The notes below the pieces were generated by a model. That model was given only the letters and a program-made list of their open reading frames with translations. It ran no database searches and was not told where the DNA came from. From Aureobasidium sp. EXF-3400 (lineage: Eukaryota; Ascomycota; Dothideomycetes; Dothideales; Saccotheciaceae), in the NCBI GenBank assembly GCA_024195585.1, contig SWBL01000233.1:1-64000 (forward strand): a stretch of DNA of 64,000 nt, read 5' to 3'. Positions 33,780 to 45,199 of this stretch are shown here, piece after piece (position 1 is the first letter of the stretch; the number at the start of each line of letters is the position of its first letter). The translations under genes and the position numbers were made by a program.

Positions 33780-35748
33780 TTACCTGCTCAGGGCAATGTC
33801 GTCGATTCTCAAAATCATCTTGACCGTCTCGGCGGCCAATTCAATGGCACTGGTGCTGACGAGAAGGGGCTGCATGACGCCCTCACCACCTTCTCCAGCA
33901 TTGCCGCCAACTTCACCACCCATGACACCGACGCCTCCACGCTTGATGCTGACACCGACATTCGTCTCGCCGTTGGCGTGTCGTGATCGGAGTTCTGTGA
34001 CAACCTTGATGGAGTTGAGACCGGCGTTTTCGGCCAGGGTAATAGGAACGACTTCGAGGGCTTCGGCGAAGGCCTTGAAGCAGATGTTGTCTGGGTAAGA
34101 TGAGGTAAGGGCGAGTCTGGAGAGCGAATGCGAGACAGCCATTTCCGGCGAACCACCACCAGGGAGGAGAGCCTTCTTCTTTACCAAACAGCGCAACACA
34201 CACTGTGCGTCGTGCAAACTCCTCTCGGCCTCGTCGAGAATAAGAGGGTTGGCACCTCTACAGATGATGCTGACAGTCTTGGGGGCGGAGGGGCCTGTTG
34301 TCTTGATACCAGTAACTCTGGTGATGCGCGAACCGAGCGATGAGACCTCCTCGATAAGGTCTGCGCTGGCGAGCTTGTCCTCTGAGAAGGAGTCGATGTC
34401 TGCGATGGGCTTGCAACCAGTGCTCTAAGAAAGGAAGTCAGTATGCTGTGGATCTAGCACAAATAACAAAGATGAGATCTTACCTTGCAAATGAACTCAA
34501 CTTCATCTCTCTCAATATCCTTGACACACATGATTCCGAGCTTGGCCAGGAAATGCAGAGACAGGTCGTTGACAGCATCTCTGAGAATGGATTTTTGGAT
34601 GAAGAGCACGTTGCACTTTGCCTTCTTGATCTTCTTGACCATGTTGAGCAGGTATGTTCTCTCCTCTTTCAAGATCTTGTCCATCTGTCTGTAGTCGTTG
34701 ACAACGATTTGGTTCTCCATGTCGGGTTTCGGCGGGCTGAGCTGGAATTGGATAAGGGCGATTCTGGCCTTCTCGATTCTGGTAGGACCACCACCGCTCT
34801 TGACAACCTGCTGGTTGAGAACCAGACCGTCCACCATCTCACTGTCGTCGATGACACCACCGGGCTTCTTGAGGATGCGAATGTTCTTCAGGTCGACATT
34901 GTCGGCGGTCTTGGGGTCGATGATCTTGAGGACTGAGTCAACAGCCATTGGGGCGAGCTTAGGTTCTTGTGCGACAATCTTTGAGGAGAGCGAAGTGGAA
35001 GCGGCCTTGAGGAGGGTCTGTCTGTCGGAGAGGTTGATGGGAATGGAGATGGAGGTAAGGACTTCGACGGCGTGCTTTGCGGCGCGTTGGAAAGAGTCGG
35101 AGATGATGGTAGGGTGGAGACCCTTTTGCAGCAGGCGCTCAGAGGCACCGAGGAGAGATCCAGCAATAACGACGACTGAGGTAGTTCCGTCACCAGCTTC
35201 GATATCCTGGGCATTTGCAAGGTCGACAAGCATCTTTGCGGCGGGGTGCATGACGGACATGTCGCGCAACATGGTGTTGCCATCGTTGGTCTGGTCCAGG
35301 GTATTAGTGCTTGTTCGAGGAGTAGAAGAGCGGTTTTTGAGGTCGTCTTACGATGATGGTTTCACCCTTGCCGGTTTGGATCTGTAGTTGTGTGTCAGTG
35401 GATTGCACAAGTGTAGAACAAGTGTATCGTACTTACCATCTTGTCCATACCTCTAGGACCAAGCGACTAGTAGAGCTATGTCAATGGAGGTCCAGTATGT
35501 TTATTTCGGCGGCTAGCTTACAGTACGGATGGCATCGGCGACGGCTATACAGAGTCAGTGAAAGGGCTTGGATAGGATTCGTGATGTAGCATACCTCTGG
35601 CAGCAACGATGTTGGCAGTGCGCACAGCCTGGGGCTTTTCCTTGTCCTGTTCATGGTCAGTATTGATAGGAGACATGTAGTGTTTGGGGACAGTTCACAC
35701 CTTAAAGGCGGCGTTGCCAGCGTTGGGGGCGGCGACTTGGGCGGACAT
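33780..35748 (-). CDS. CCT4: T-complex protein 1 subunit delta (CCT chaperonin)
   Basis: Delta subunit of the cytosolic CCT/TRiC chaperonin, which folds actin, tubulin and other proteins with ATP. Seven exons: 35748-35701, 35646-35595, 35544-35522, 35466-35437, 35381-35352, 35290-34484 and 34424-33780; 544 residues. The ATP-site motifs are LGPRGMDKM at 43-51, NDGNT at 63-67 and GDGTTS at 94-99. The C-terminal equatorial domain has [13 protein letters not shown] and ends [10 protein letters not shown]. The first 65 codons are split by five short introns, including two exons of exactly 30 bases; all phases fit. It is divergent from RPT1 with 386 bases between the ATGs, and both products act in protein quality control. 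Confidence 0.95.
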
Positions 35749-36134
35749 GATCTCTGCTGCGTATTCGAGGAATATGCGACGAGCAAGAGATGGCTTGGAT
35801 AAGGAACAAGCAAGGGGATACGGGTGTTTAGCTGTATTGACGTCTTGACGATATTAATTTTCGAACCTCGCAGCGTCGGCGTCGGGAAAGAGGTGCCAAG
35901 CCGAGAGCCTTCATGGAGCTGCGCTGTGTCTCCGTCATGTTGCGGCGACCCGGCGAGAGCTTCATCGGCCAGCCATCGCTGTTCCTCGACCACAACACTC
36001 ACACGACATCTATCATCTCCATCGTCGCTCTCCATCTCTCACCTCTCCGGAATACCAGGCTACTAGCGAATTCACACCCGCCTTCCTCACCATCTGTCAC
36101 TTCGTTCCCGCGTCACACATAAACCACCGCCGCC
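35749..36134. promoter_or_regulatory. Bidirectional promoter CCT4 / RPT1
   Basis: 386 bases between two divergent start codons. No exact copy of the yeast proteasome element GGTGGCAAA was found by eye; GGTGCCAAG at about 35903 differs at two positions. The RPT1 ATG sits in a strong CCGCCGCC context. Promoter role is inferred from the layout. Confidence 0.5.
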
Positions 36135-37566
36135 ATGCCCAGCGCCACGGGTCAGAACTGGGAGAAGTATCAGAAGAAGTTTGCCGACGACGAGCCCGAA
36201 GAGAAGAAGATCACTCCCTTGTCCGATGAGGATATCCAAGTCCTAAAGACATACGGTGCCGCTCCCTATGCTGCCGCCCTGAAGAAGCTCGAGAAGGAGA
36301 TCAAGGACCGCCAGACGAGCGTCAACGAGAAGATTGGTGTCAAGGTACTATCACATCCTACATTAGAACCGTTCCAGCATCCATACTCACGCCCTCGCAG
36401 GAGTCAGACACAGGTCTCGCCCCTCCGCATCTCTGGGATATCGCCGCCGACAGACAACGCATGAGTGAGGAACAGCCGCTGCAAGTCGCCCGCTGCACAA
36501 AGATTATTGCCGACGAGAACGAGGAGAAGAGCAAATATGTCATTAACGTCAAGCAAATAGCAAAGTTTGTCGTCAACCTTGGCGAGCGCGTCTCTCCCAC
36601 CGATATCGAAGAAGGCATGAGAGTAGGGTGAGTTGACTTTTGTCATCTAACTTTGTCTAGACGTCCTACTGACATCGTCTCTCCAGTGTCGACCGCAACA
36701 AGTACCAGATTATGCTTCCCTTGCCGCCAAAGATTGACCCCTCGGTCACCATGATGACAGTCGAAGACAAGCCCGATGTTACCTACGGAGACGTTGGTGG
36801 TTGCAAAGAGCAGATCGAGAAGCTACGTGAAGTCGTTGAGATGCCCCTCTTGTCGCCAGAGCGCTTCGTCCACCTCGGTATCGACCCTCCCAAGGGTGCT
36901 CTTCTCTACGGTCCTCCCGGGACTGGTAAAACTCTCTGCGCCAGAGCTGTTGCCAACAGAACAGATGCCACTTTCATCCGTGTCATTGGTTCCGAGCTGG
37001 TGCAGAAGTACGTCGGTGAGGGTGCCCGTATGGTACGTGAGCTGTTCGAGATGGCCCGTACAAAGAAGGCCTGTATCATTTTCTTCGACGAAATCGATGC
37101 TGTTGGTGGTGCTCGTTTCGATGACGGCGCTGGTGGTGACAACGAAGTACAACGTACTATGCTTGAGCTTATCACTCAACTCGACGGTTTCGACGCTCGT
37201 GGAAACATCAAGGTCATGTTCGCTACCAACCGTCCCTCGACTCTCGACCCCGCTCTCATGCGTCCCGGACGTATTGACCGTAAGATCGAGTTCTCTTTGC
37301 CCGACATGGAGGGTCGTGCCAACATTCTGCGCATCCACGCCAAGAGTATGAGTGTTGAGCGCGATATTAGATGGGAGCTCATCTCTCGTCTATGCCCCAA
37401 CTCGACTGGTGCTGAATTGCGATCCGTGGCGACTGAGGCTGGTATGTTCGCTATCCGCGCTCGCAGAAAGGTCGCTACCGAGAAGGACTTCCTCAGCGCC
37501 GTTGAGAAGGTTATTCGTGGTGGACTCAAGTTCAACTCCACTGCCGCCTACGCGCAATACAACTAG
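36135..37566 (+). CDS. RPT1: 26S proteasome regulatory particle ATPase Rpt1
   Basis: One of six AAA ATPases in the base of the 19S proteasome cap; it unfolds and translocates ubiquitinated substrates. Exons 36135-36344, 36401-36627 and 36687-37566 encode 438 residues. N-terminal coiled coil ([13 protein letters not shown]) at about 50-70, OB region at 80-165, then AAA domain: Walker A GPPGTGKT at 221-228, Walker B IIFFDEID at 276-283, and arginine finger region MRPGRIDRK. The family-specific start of the ATPase, [19 protein letters not shown], identifies Rpt1 (S7/MSS1). It ends AQYN without the HbYX motif, as expected for Rpt1. Both introns are 56-59 bases. Confidence 0.97.
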
Positions 37567-38130
37567 AGGGAGAACAAGCCTTTTCAGTTCTCTCCCTCCT
37601 CACGACATCCTCATACTCACGCACCATTCCACATCTTGTCATGGTTGTAATTTTATCTATTCAGGGACCACTTTACAGGAGATTCCATTCAGCCCGGCGC
37701 ATTTGACAGGGCTCTTTCATGCATCGGCTGATACGAAGGCGTTTCGGGAAGAAGAAGCAGGGTGTAGTAGAGTAACCTTGACACCAAATGCAATTATTCA
37801 AAAACATCAACAGTTTGTCATCGCTGGTCAGAATGAATTTGTGAACTAGAAAGGAGGTGACAGCGTCGTGAGAGATCTAGACGAATGCTTACACGCCACA
37901 TAAAGTTGACTGCTGAGAAAAGTAGGAGCGACTCCTGGCCCTTGGCCAAAATCCTCAAAAGCGCTTTCCTATTCAACAACATTGAGCAAGACATGCTTCC
38001 TGTATCTCCTCGTCCCGCTTGTCGCTGATCGTTCCGTCGAGGAGCGTTCTGCCAGGGGAGCACATCACGACTCCAGTAGAGCGCAACCTCAGGTCCATCG
38101 CTTAGAACACTCTCACGATAACGACAAAAA
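37567..38130. other. Intergenic RPT1 / GPI-protein gene
   Basis: 564 bases holding the RPT1 3' end and the promoter of the next plus-strand gene. Nothing else seen. Confidence 0.45.
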
Positions 38131-39116
38131 ATGAAGCTTCTCCTCGCTCTCTTCGCCGCATCGACTGTACTGGCTCAATACGGTGCCAACATACCTCCCT
38201 GTTTGGTCCTCAGCAGTCCGTTCCTTTCTATATGAGCTCTTCTAACGCTGCTCACAGTCGGTCTGTATGGCACCTTATCCCGATCTCCACTCCTCGGCGG
38301 TCTGCGTGTCAAACTGGACATCTGCCATCACCTCCTGTATAGACGGCGCATGCAGTGTTTCCGTCTCTTCCACCAACGTTAACACTCGTACGAGCATGTT
38401 TTTCACCCCAAGCCACGACACCGCATGTCAGCAAGGCTCGGGAGCAGGAGTCTCTCAGCCTCAGTCCATGCTACAACTACGACCTGGTATCTGTCAGACC
38501 AACTCTTACGCATTCCAATCGTTCCTGGTCTCCACTGGCCAGAATGGCATACAGCAAGACTGCTCGTTAGGACTGTTCGAGGAAAGCCAGTGTGCTGGCG
38601 GCACGAGAGAGGTGCCACTTGACCTCAGCATTACCTCGACTGGACAGTGCTGGTTCGTTGGTGGTCAGAGTGTGATGCTGTCATGTGGTGAAGGGGGAAC
38701 TGTATCCGATAACCAAGGTAACCGATCAGCAAAGACTCGATGTCGAAACTTGAAGACGAACGCTGACTGGATCAACAGCTGCACACAGCTATCTATCCTC
38801 TCTCTGCAGTATGAGCAGTTACACAGCAACATCGACTCGACTGCAATCATCCACAAGCCTCATCGCAGCAGACACAACTACCCTCGCCACCGCAATTCCT
38901 TCCAAACCAGCCCTGTCGAACCTCACAGCTGGCACGATCAGTGATCCTCCGACTTCTGCAAACACAACATCATTCGCCACGACCAGTATTGCTGTCATCA
39001 TCCCTAGCGTCGTCTCTATCAGCGGCGATGGTGTCGAGAGAAAAGCCGTCAAAAGAGATGGAGCTGCTCAATGGGCCTTGGTCGTCGTCGTGTTTGCTAG
39101 AAGTCTTATGTATTGA
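38131..39116 (+). CDS. Secreted, cysteine-rich, probably GPI-anchored cell-surface protein
   Basis: Predicted exons 38131-38205, 38258-38717 and 38779-39116; 290 residues. It opens with a signal peptide (MKLLLALFAASTVLAQ). IPPCLSVC and CVSNWTSAITSCIDGAC then give a cysteine spacing loosely like CFEM domains. A second Cys-rich part follows (CSLGLFEESQCAG; CWFVGGQSVMLSC), of a type seen in fungal small secreted proteins. The C-terminal third is Ser/Thr-rich and ends in a hydrophobic stretch (WALVVVVFARSLMY) after charged residues, as in a GPI-attachment signal. Cell-wall or membrane location is inferred. The first intron donor is GTCCTC and weak, and the CFEM label is uncertain because the eight-cysteine pattern is not fully met. 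Confidence 0.65.
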
Positions 39117-40045
39117 AGACCGACCTTTGGCTACTACATTTATCGAGATATCCTATCGAAACACAGAGATGTATACTTGATGGCCAAGGGAAAAGGAAAG
39201 TTGGCACGAGCTGGACTTGTGGGCGAGAACAGCAGTTTAGATATTGGATGGCATTGGTTCTGTATATCAAGTATGATCAATCGACATAATTAGGATCTCG
39301 AGACATTAGAGATAAAAAACATGAACACTTCTGACAAACAACACCACTGAGGTTTTGCGTACATGAAAACACTGCTATAATTCGTAGCAAAACAAAGGTC
39401 TTAATCTTGATCTCTCTACATTCTTTTTCTTGGAGTCGGGATAAGAAGCAGGTCTTGTCCTAGAATAGGATGTTCATTCGTAATGACACCCTGAGGTAGT
39501 TAGACGTCTGGTCAATCTTGATGACTGAGAATATCATGTACCGTGTGTCTGAGCAGTCAGCATCCACACTCGTTCGTGGCTATGCCCTCATGCACGTCGC
39601 GAACGTGTGTTTACCATACAACTACCACTTGAGGTGACAAGAAACTCTCTTGTCAAGATTGATATGTACCATCGAGGATGGCTACCTCGCATTTAGTCGA
39701 CCTTGCAGAATTCGCGCTCGAGGCTGCTGAGCTTGTCGACATTTGCGGCTCCGAAATGTGATCTTTTGTCAATAATAGATATCGAGAGCCTAGCGAAGAA
39801 AATCGACGCAAGCAATATCATCGTGACAGAACTAAATGCGATGCATCCCTTTATGATGAATGGAGGAGAACTGAGCCAAACACTATGCGCGTAGCTTTCT
39901 GTAAAGCATGGTAGTGATACGGTGATGAGCAGTGACCTCGTGTCTTCAAGGTTCTAGAATCACAATGGTGACCAAGTCTGGGAGAGCAGTATAGAAGGCG
40001 ACGTGACCTGGGACACGGTCTCATGGGAATCAGTGTTGCTGGAGC

Positions 40046-40304
40046 AGAATAACAGTTGTAGGTTCGTAAGGCAGTGAGCAGGAAAATATGTGATAATTGT
40101 CTATGTTGACCTGTAGGAAAGAGAAAGAAGGGGGTTGGACTGCGTTGTCATCGTGTTTTTCATCATGCAAAGTGATGAGGAGAAGAAAGTGTGAAGTTTC
40201 AGAAGGGTATGCATAGCTATGGGAGGGAGTACTGAGCACAATAACAATCGTGGATTCGCAAGGCCGTAAGCGAGGAAACCCGTGATTGATTGTATATATC
40301 GATA
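40046..40304 (+). repeat. Diverged direct repeat, two copies about 190 bases apart
   Basis: Copy 1 at about 40046-40112 and copy 2 at about 40238-40304 share AATAACA, TTCG-AAGGC and GTGAT blocks in order over about 65 bases. Most differences are transitions (C/T, G/A), with one single-base gap. The origin is unknown; no terminal repeats or coding sequence accompany it. Confidence 0.4.
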
Positions 40305-40737
40305 GAGTGGAGGGAGATTAGAGAGAGCAAGCAATGGTTTGTAAAGGCAAGATGCTAGGAAAGAGAAACATAGTGTGTCTGGTCATTACTGAGCCTTGCT
40401 GTCTAGCCGCGTATATGTCCTTGATCATCCAAAGCTATTAGGAAAAGGAATTGCAGAAGGAACGTTGCAAGAGAAATTTGAGAGGTGTCGCCATCACATC
40501 AACACGCTCTTCATATGCGATAACGTTGTGCATCTCTATAGCCTACAATCTTACTATAGGTGTTGTGAGTGAAAGAGAGGACGAATACAAGGATCTGCTA
40601 ACCAGGCTTTGCGGTGACTAGGCCTTACCTTTGCGATAGTTTGATATCTTCACACCAGATCAGGATACTATGCCTTCGGTCGAACCTCGCGGCAGTACAA
40701 TACTTAGCTTCCGAGCAGATACCTTGACCCTTGGCCT

Positions 40738-41055
40738 TCAACCTTTTTCCAATTGCAGACCAGTCGTTCTTTGAAGCAGGTCTTGTGCTTTTGTTGTTGG
40801 TACATCGGAATCGAATTGCATTGTGGTAAGACCATCATGGAGCTCATGGTTGTGGTGACACATGCCAGGGGTACATCCTAGGCTCTCTAAATGCGGATGT
40901 TGGTGTGTAAGACAGTAAGAGTCACCCGCAAGGTACGAATCGATGAACTCCTTCTGCTTACCGGCGGCGGACACACCCTCCGCACAGGAGCTCAGGATCA
41001 GTGCAATATCTGATGACTGGGGTTTTGCGGTGTGAACTGTACGTGGGACATGCAT
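40738..41055 (-). CDS. Possible orphan Cys/His-containing small protein
   Basis: ATG at 41055, 105 codons, one exon. Residues of note: SSCAEGVSAAGKQKEFIDSY and, further on, CTPGMCHHNHELHDG. No signal peptide or known domain. It overlaps another open frame in a different register (40958-41230). Isolated in a gene-poor stretch with no neighbour within 1.6 kb. It could be a young or chance frame. Confidence 0.2.
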   Translation of the reverse strand: MHVPRTVHTAKPQSSDIALILSSCAEGVSAAGKQKEFIDSYLAGDSYCLTHQHPHLESLGCTPGMCHHNHELHDGLTTMQFDSDVPTTKAQDLLQRTTGLQLEKG

Positions 41056-42944
41056 GGTCCATGTCTTTCAAACAGCTAGAGATGTGCTTTTGCTGGTTGT
41101 GGTATGTCAAGGCAGGTAAGCGCATGATATCCTTCTTCAGCCCTGCGAGGCAGCACAGCCGCGAAGAGGTTGCACGCGAGGCTGATTGTGGCTGCCAGCT
41201 GATCCATGCAGGAACCTGTGGAGGTGACATTCACCGCTCATCACCATCCATCCTGGCGGGTTTTGTTTTGAAAGCACGACCGATCTTCCCACATCAATGG
41301 GTTAATCCGCTCGGTGACACCACTCATCTTCTGCAAACCAGGGTGGTTCTGTGACTGTGTCACTGATGCAAAGGATCCAGAGTTGAGTCAACAGGGATGC
41401 CGAAGAGAACCGGTGAGCATGTGAGAAACACATGGTCGGATGATCGCTGTATACAACTGGAGGTACGCTCTTAACTCCATGTACGAAATCCTCCGACACG
41501 CGCGGGGGAGAATCGTCAGGCACCCGATTTCGCATGCATAAACTCCGCTCGCGCGTGCTCATCGGCGGGCAGTGCGGACACAGCGGAAGCAAGAAACAAG
41601 AAACCAAAGGTCATGTGCTGTGCTCTCTCCTAGACTCGCCGGATCTCCCTCCTGCGCTCGCCGGGTCTCGGGCAGAGCAACAGATCAAAGTAAATGTTGT
41701 TGTTTGGGCTGCCTGCCAATATTGGGTTGTCACGCAAAAGACATCTGCGACGCACATACCGCGAAAAGCAAGGGACGGTGAAAGCAAAAAAACTGGTGAA
41801 CAAAAATTTGACCTGGCAACCTGAGAAGCCGTACCACCGGTAGAGACGAAATTTGATGCTGGTGCTTTTTCTACCACCAGCTTTTTTCCTTGCACCGTAT
41901 TCATCTTCCGCCCTTGGCAGTTTCATACCAGACCCTTGTTCGGATCCACAAGCCAAGAACGAAAACCTAGATACGCGATTCGCAACCAGATATACGGCGC
42001 GGATCCGAAGCATCAATTCGCCAAGGCTGAACTCGGATATACCGAATGCCGACGACAACCTTTTGGCGACTCGCGACCGAATCGTTTATGGACTCGGAGC
42101 AAGCACCGTAAGCAGTAAGAAGTCGCGAACAAAGGTGAAAGTCATCGCCGAAACATTTTCTCTCGCCTAACAACCGAAACCCAACGTGCTTTTGCAGGCA
42201 AGAGAAAACAGAAGTGCACTATTCTCGCTTCTAACGCGCTCTTCAGCACGGCTTCTTCACGGAGGCCAGACTATTGACAAGCATTGATACAGTGGATATG
42301 TCAGCCGAAAATCTTCTAGAAAGATGATCCACAAAAGCAGATTCTTTGCAAATTCTTTTCTCCATTTTCTCGGCGGTGGGTCGGAGGGAATAGATGAACA
42401 TTGACAGATTTTGAAGATCAGATCTTTACTGTGTTGTGGAGGATGGTTTTTCATGACGTTAGCATAACCACGAAAACTTTAAGCTCGGCAACCTGCATCG
42501 CCGGCAACCCGGCAGGCGGTTACAAGCGAGGTTAAGGCGGACAGTTTTCGGGCATATTCACTTTTTGCAAGAGCCTGATCTGGTCAACAGTGGATGTGTT
42601 ATGGTAGGGTTAGGCGAGCAGTGGAAGGAGAGGCAAACAAGTTTAATGAAGATCACATGGAAACACTTGAGAATTAGAAAGATAGGTTTGAAGTGTGAAG
42701 ATTGATATGATTAGAGAAAGAGGCAACTGAGGCCTGGTAGATAAAGAAGAGGAGCTCATAGCTCTACTCTCTTGGTTGAGATAAAGAAGAGATGATTTCC
42801 GTTTCCTCCCAAAAGATCATTCCGTGATGAACGCCGTGGCTCCAAGCCGGGATATAGTCGTAATGCCATACAAAAATGTGAAGATGAGATGAGAAAGAAT
42901 CGCTTAAACGCTGGACAAGATGGACGAAGAAGAACGAAAAGCAT

Positions 42945-43631
42945 CTAGTAGGCGCTGATCATTGGTGATTGCCGTTGCGAGATGACAATGTTGTCACCAA
43001 GGTAATCTGAGTGGTCCATCTTGTTCAGGTATGGTGTTGTCTTGATTGGTTGAGCGTGTTGCGATTCTTGGAGCTCCATTGATTCTTGTGTGGGCGATGG
43101 TGGCATTGACTCGTCCTCTGAGTCTGAGTCGCCGTGGACAAGCTCTGGTGGGTGAGAGTCGACTCTGGTAAGAGCGTGCTCATCGTCGTACTCGTAGTCC
43201 TCCTGGAACTCATCGTCATCAACCTCGACAGTTGCGACAGTGTATGATGATGGTGTGGCGCGGACAAAGTCGTCCTCGTCGTAGAATGAGTCCTCGTCGT
43301 CACTCTCCTCGTCGGATGAATCCTCCTCGAGCTCCTCGGCGATAGAGTCAATCCATTGGATGTGGCGGGTGGCAGGGTCGGGCTTGCTGGTCTTGATAGA
43401 CTCGTTGAACCAAGCCTCTTGTTCTCTCTCTGCATCCTGAAGTTCGACCATGAGAGTGTCGAGAAGGTTGGCATGACCAACAAGGAGTCTAAGGTTGTGG
43501 TCTGCACGAGAGGCCTCACGACCAAGCTTGCTCCTTGCAGTGGAGGCGATGTAGTATGTTTGTGTGAGAGACATTCTTTGCTTCTTTGCTGGTGATGCAG
43601 CAGATCCGGGGAAGTATGATTGTGTCGACAT
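42945..43631 (-). CDS. Conserved-looking acidic protein, function unknown
   Basis: Single exon, 228 residues. The N-terminus (MSTQSYFPGSAASPAKKQRM) is polar and basic. Residues 21-80 form a probable helical region (ARSKLGREASRADHNLRLLV; MVELQDAEREQEAWF). Strongly acidic Ser/Asp/Glu patches at about 99-122 and 135-151 follow, the first suited to CK2 phosphorylation. The C-terminal 60 residues are Gln/Ser/Pro-rich. I have an impression that the N-terminal half is conserved among filamentous ascomycetes but cannot name the family. No membrane segment or signal peptide. Codon use resembles the housekeeping genes, unlike the flanking gene-poor DNA, so I take it as real. Confidence 0.75.
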   Translation of the reverse strand: MSTQSYFPGSAASPAKKQRMSLTQTYYIASTARSKLGREASRADHNLRLLVGHANLLDTLMVELQDAEREQEAWFNESIKTSKPDPATRHIQWIDSIAEELEEDSSDEESDDEDSFYDEDDFVRATPSSYTVATVEVDDDEFQEDYEYDDEHALTRVDSHPPELVHGDSDSEDESMPPSPTQESMELQESQHAQPIKTTPYLNKMDHSDYLGDNIVISQRQSPMISAY

Positions 43632-45159
43632 TGCGAAATATGATTGTTTTATGTGAAGAGTGATCTGATATGTGAGTCAGTATTGTGATTACCAAATCTG
43701 TCGCAAGAATTACTCACAGCCAATAAGAGATGAGTGGCTGATTAAGTGTTGGAAGTCAATCGAGTAGTGTAGTTGACCAGTGTTGATCGATGCCTGGGAA
43801 AGGTTGTTTGTTGTATATAAGTAGATACTGTTCGGATGTTCGCTGGTTGTGATTGTGATGAAACAGAAAGCACCTGTCAGCGGATGTCCATGGGAGTTAT
43901 AATACCAGTGCTCAGGCACCCATGATCGGGTCTCAGGGAGCTTTGTCATTCCGCAAGCCGCTCGGGAGTAGACGTTTTCTTTCCGTCTAGTGATCTGAAC
44001 TCTAATGGGACCATTACCGACCGACCGACCGTGGACCGGTCGCATAGAAAAGACACCGCTCGGATTTAGGAGCGTCCGTCGTGCAGGATCAGCCGGTCAA
44101 GCCGTGTACAAGTCGTGCCTGAGTAATCCGACCCAGCCAATCGCATCTATCCCTGCCACATGCTGTGAGTAATGCTGAGCGTGCTGAGCAAGCATCCTTT
44201 GAAACTCTGCTTCTACAGCTGCCTTGGATGAGGAATCAATTGTCAGCGAGATTCCTAAACATTATTGTTAATCCATCGCATCATTCACTCATTCAATGCA
44301 ACCAGTGAATGCCTTACTGATCTGGACCCCTGCCAGAACTGAATCCAGAGTGAGCGTTGATCAGGCGTGAAGCAATTACTTTTCCATCGCGCGAGTATCA
44401 CATCGAAGCCACGCTTTCCCTGTTGGCAAGCGTATTTTGGCCCAGACCGATCGTAGCTTGTAACCAAATTGACAATTTCGCAAACGCATCCGGCGACGGT
44501 CGCAACGGTGACTCGGACCTTGCGATCGCTGGCGCCTTGCTGTCTGACCGCAAAGCCTTCACAGCAACCCGCCGCACTCGGACCTTTGTTGCATCGTATT
44601 CGCGCTCGTACCCGTTTTCCGCTCCTCTGCAGGGCAGTAGTCGGTGAGTTGTTGCGCCGCACCCTTTTTGACTTTCGTGGAGAAAGGAGAAAGGCCCTTG
44701 TTTCACGGAAACTTCTAACTCCGTATGCAGGTGCAGATCACGTCGGCGTCACTGCCGCAGTATCCGCGAAGACGTCAAACCCAAGATATGGTCGTCGTCC
44801 ATGTCGTAAGAAACCAAACTCTTTTCCCTTCGTGTTTTGCGGGGACTCGACTATGTCCAGCATGTCACACATTTTCTACCTTCTGCCTCTGAAATCGATA
44901 TTGACTTAACAGACTCAAACTTCGAAGGGTCCTAGGGCAAGGACGGCTGCGGCTTGGCTCAAAACCAGTTATAGTAATTGACTTTGAGTGTGGCATGCAG
45001 TCGTGGCTGACTTTTTGCCTACTTGGGCTTCCCCACAATACAAAAGCGTACAGCATACGGCTTCTCTTCATGCTCAAAGACAGGGCGGAGTCTAGCCATC
45101 AGCCCCTAGGATTCTCCATTGATAGGTTGACAGCTCAACACCTGGCTATCTAGGTGGGC

Positions 45160-45194
45160 AGTGCGCGCAGTCTTGCGTACGCTTGCTGCGCACT
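45160..45194. repeat. Imperfect palindrome, 35 bases
   Basis: Arms AGTGCGCGCAG and CTGCGCACT surround a centre that contains the perfect octamer GCGTACGC (45175-45182). The arms pair with a two-base bulge. It could form a hairpin or bind a dimeric protein; no context supports either. Confidence 0.4.
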
Positions 45195-45199
45195 ACAAC

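Larger units (their letters stand above)
39117..42944. other. Gene-poor stretch of 3.8 kb
   Basis: No recognisable gene on either strand. It contains a diverged direct repeat (about 40046-40112 and 40238-40304). Two overlapping minus-strand frames lie at 40738-41230; the one from ATG 41055 has 105 codons with Cys/His clusters (CLTHQHPHLE; CTPGMCHHNHE) and might be an orphan gene, but nothing supports it beyond being open. Other frames are short. Confidence 0.45.

Noticed and set aside
44469..44909. 146-codon frame on the plus strand
   Set aside because: No ATG at its start, random composition, overlaps a minus-strand frame of similar length.
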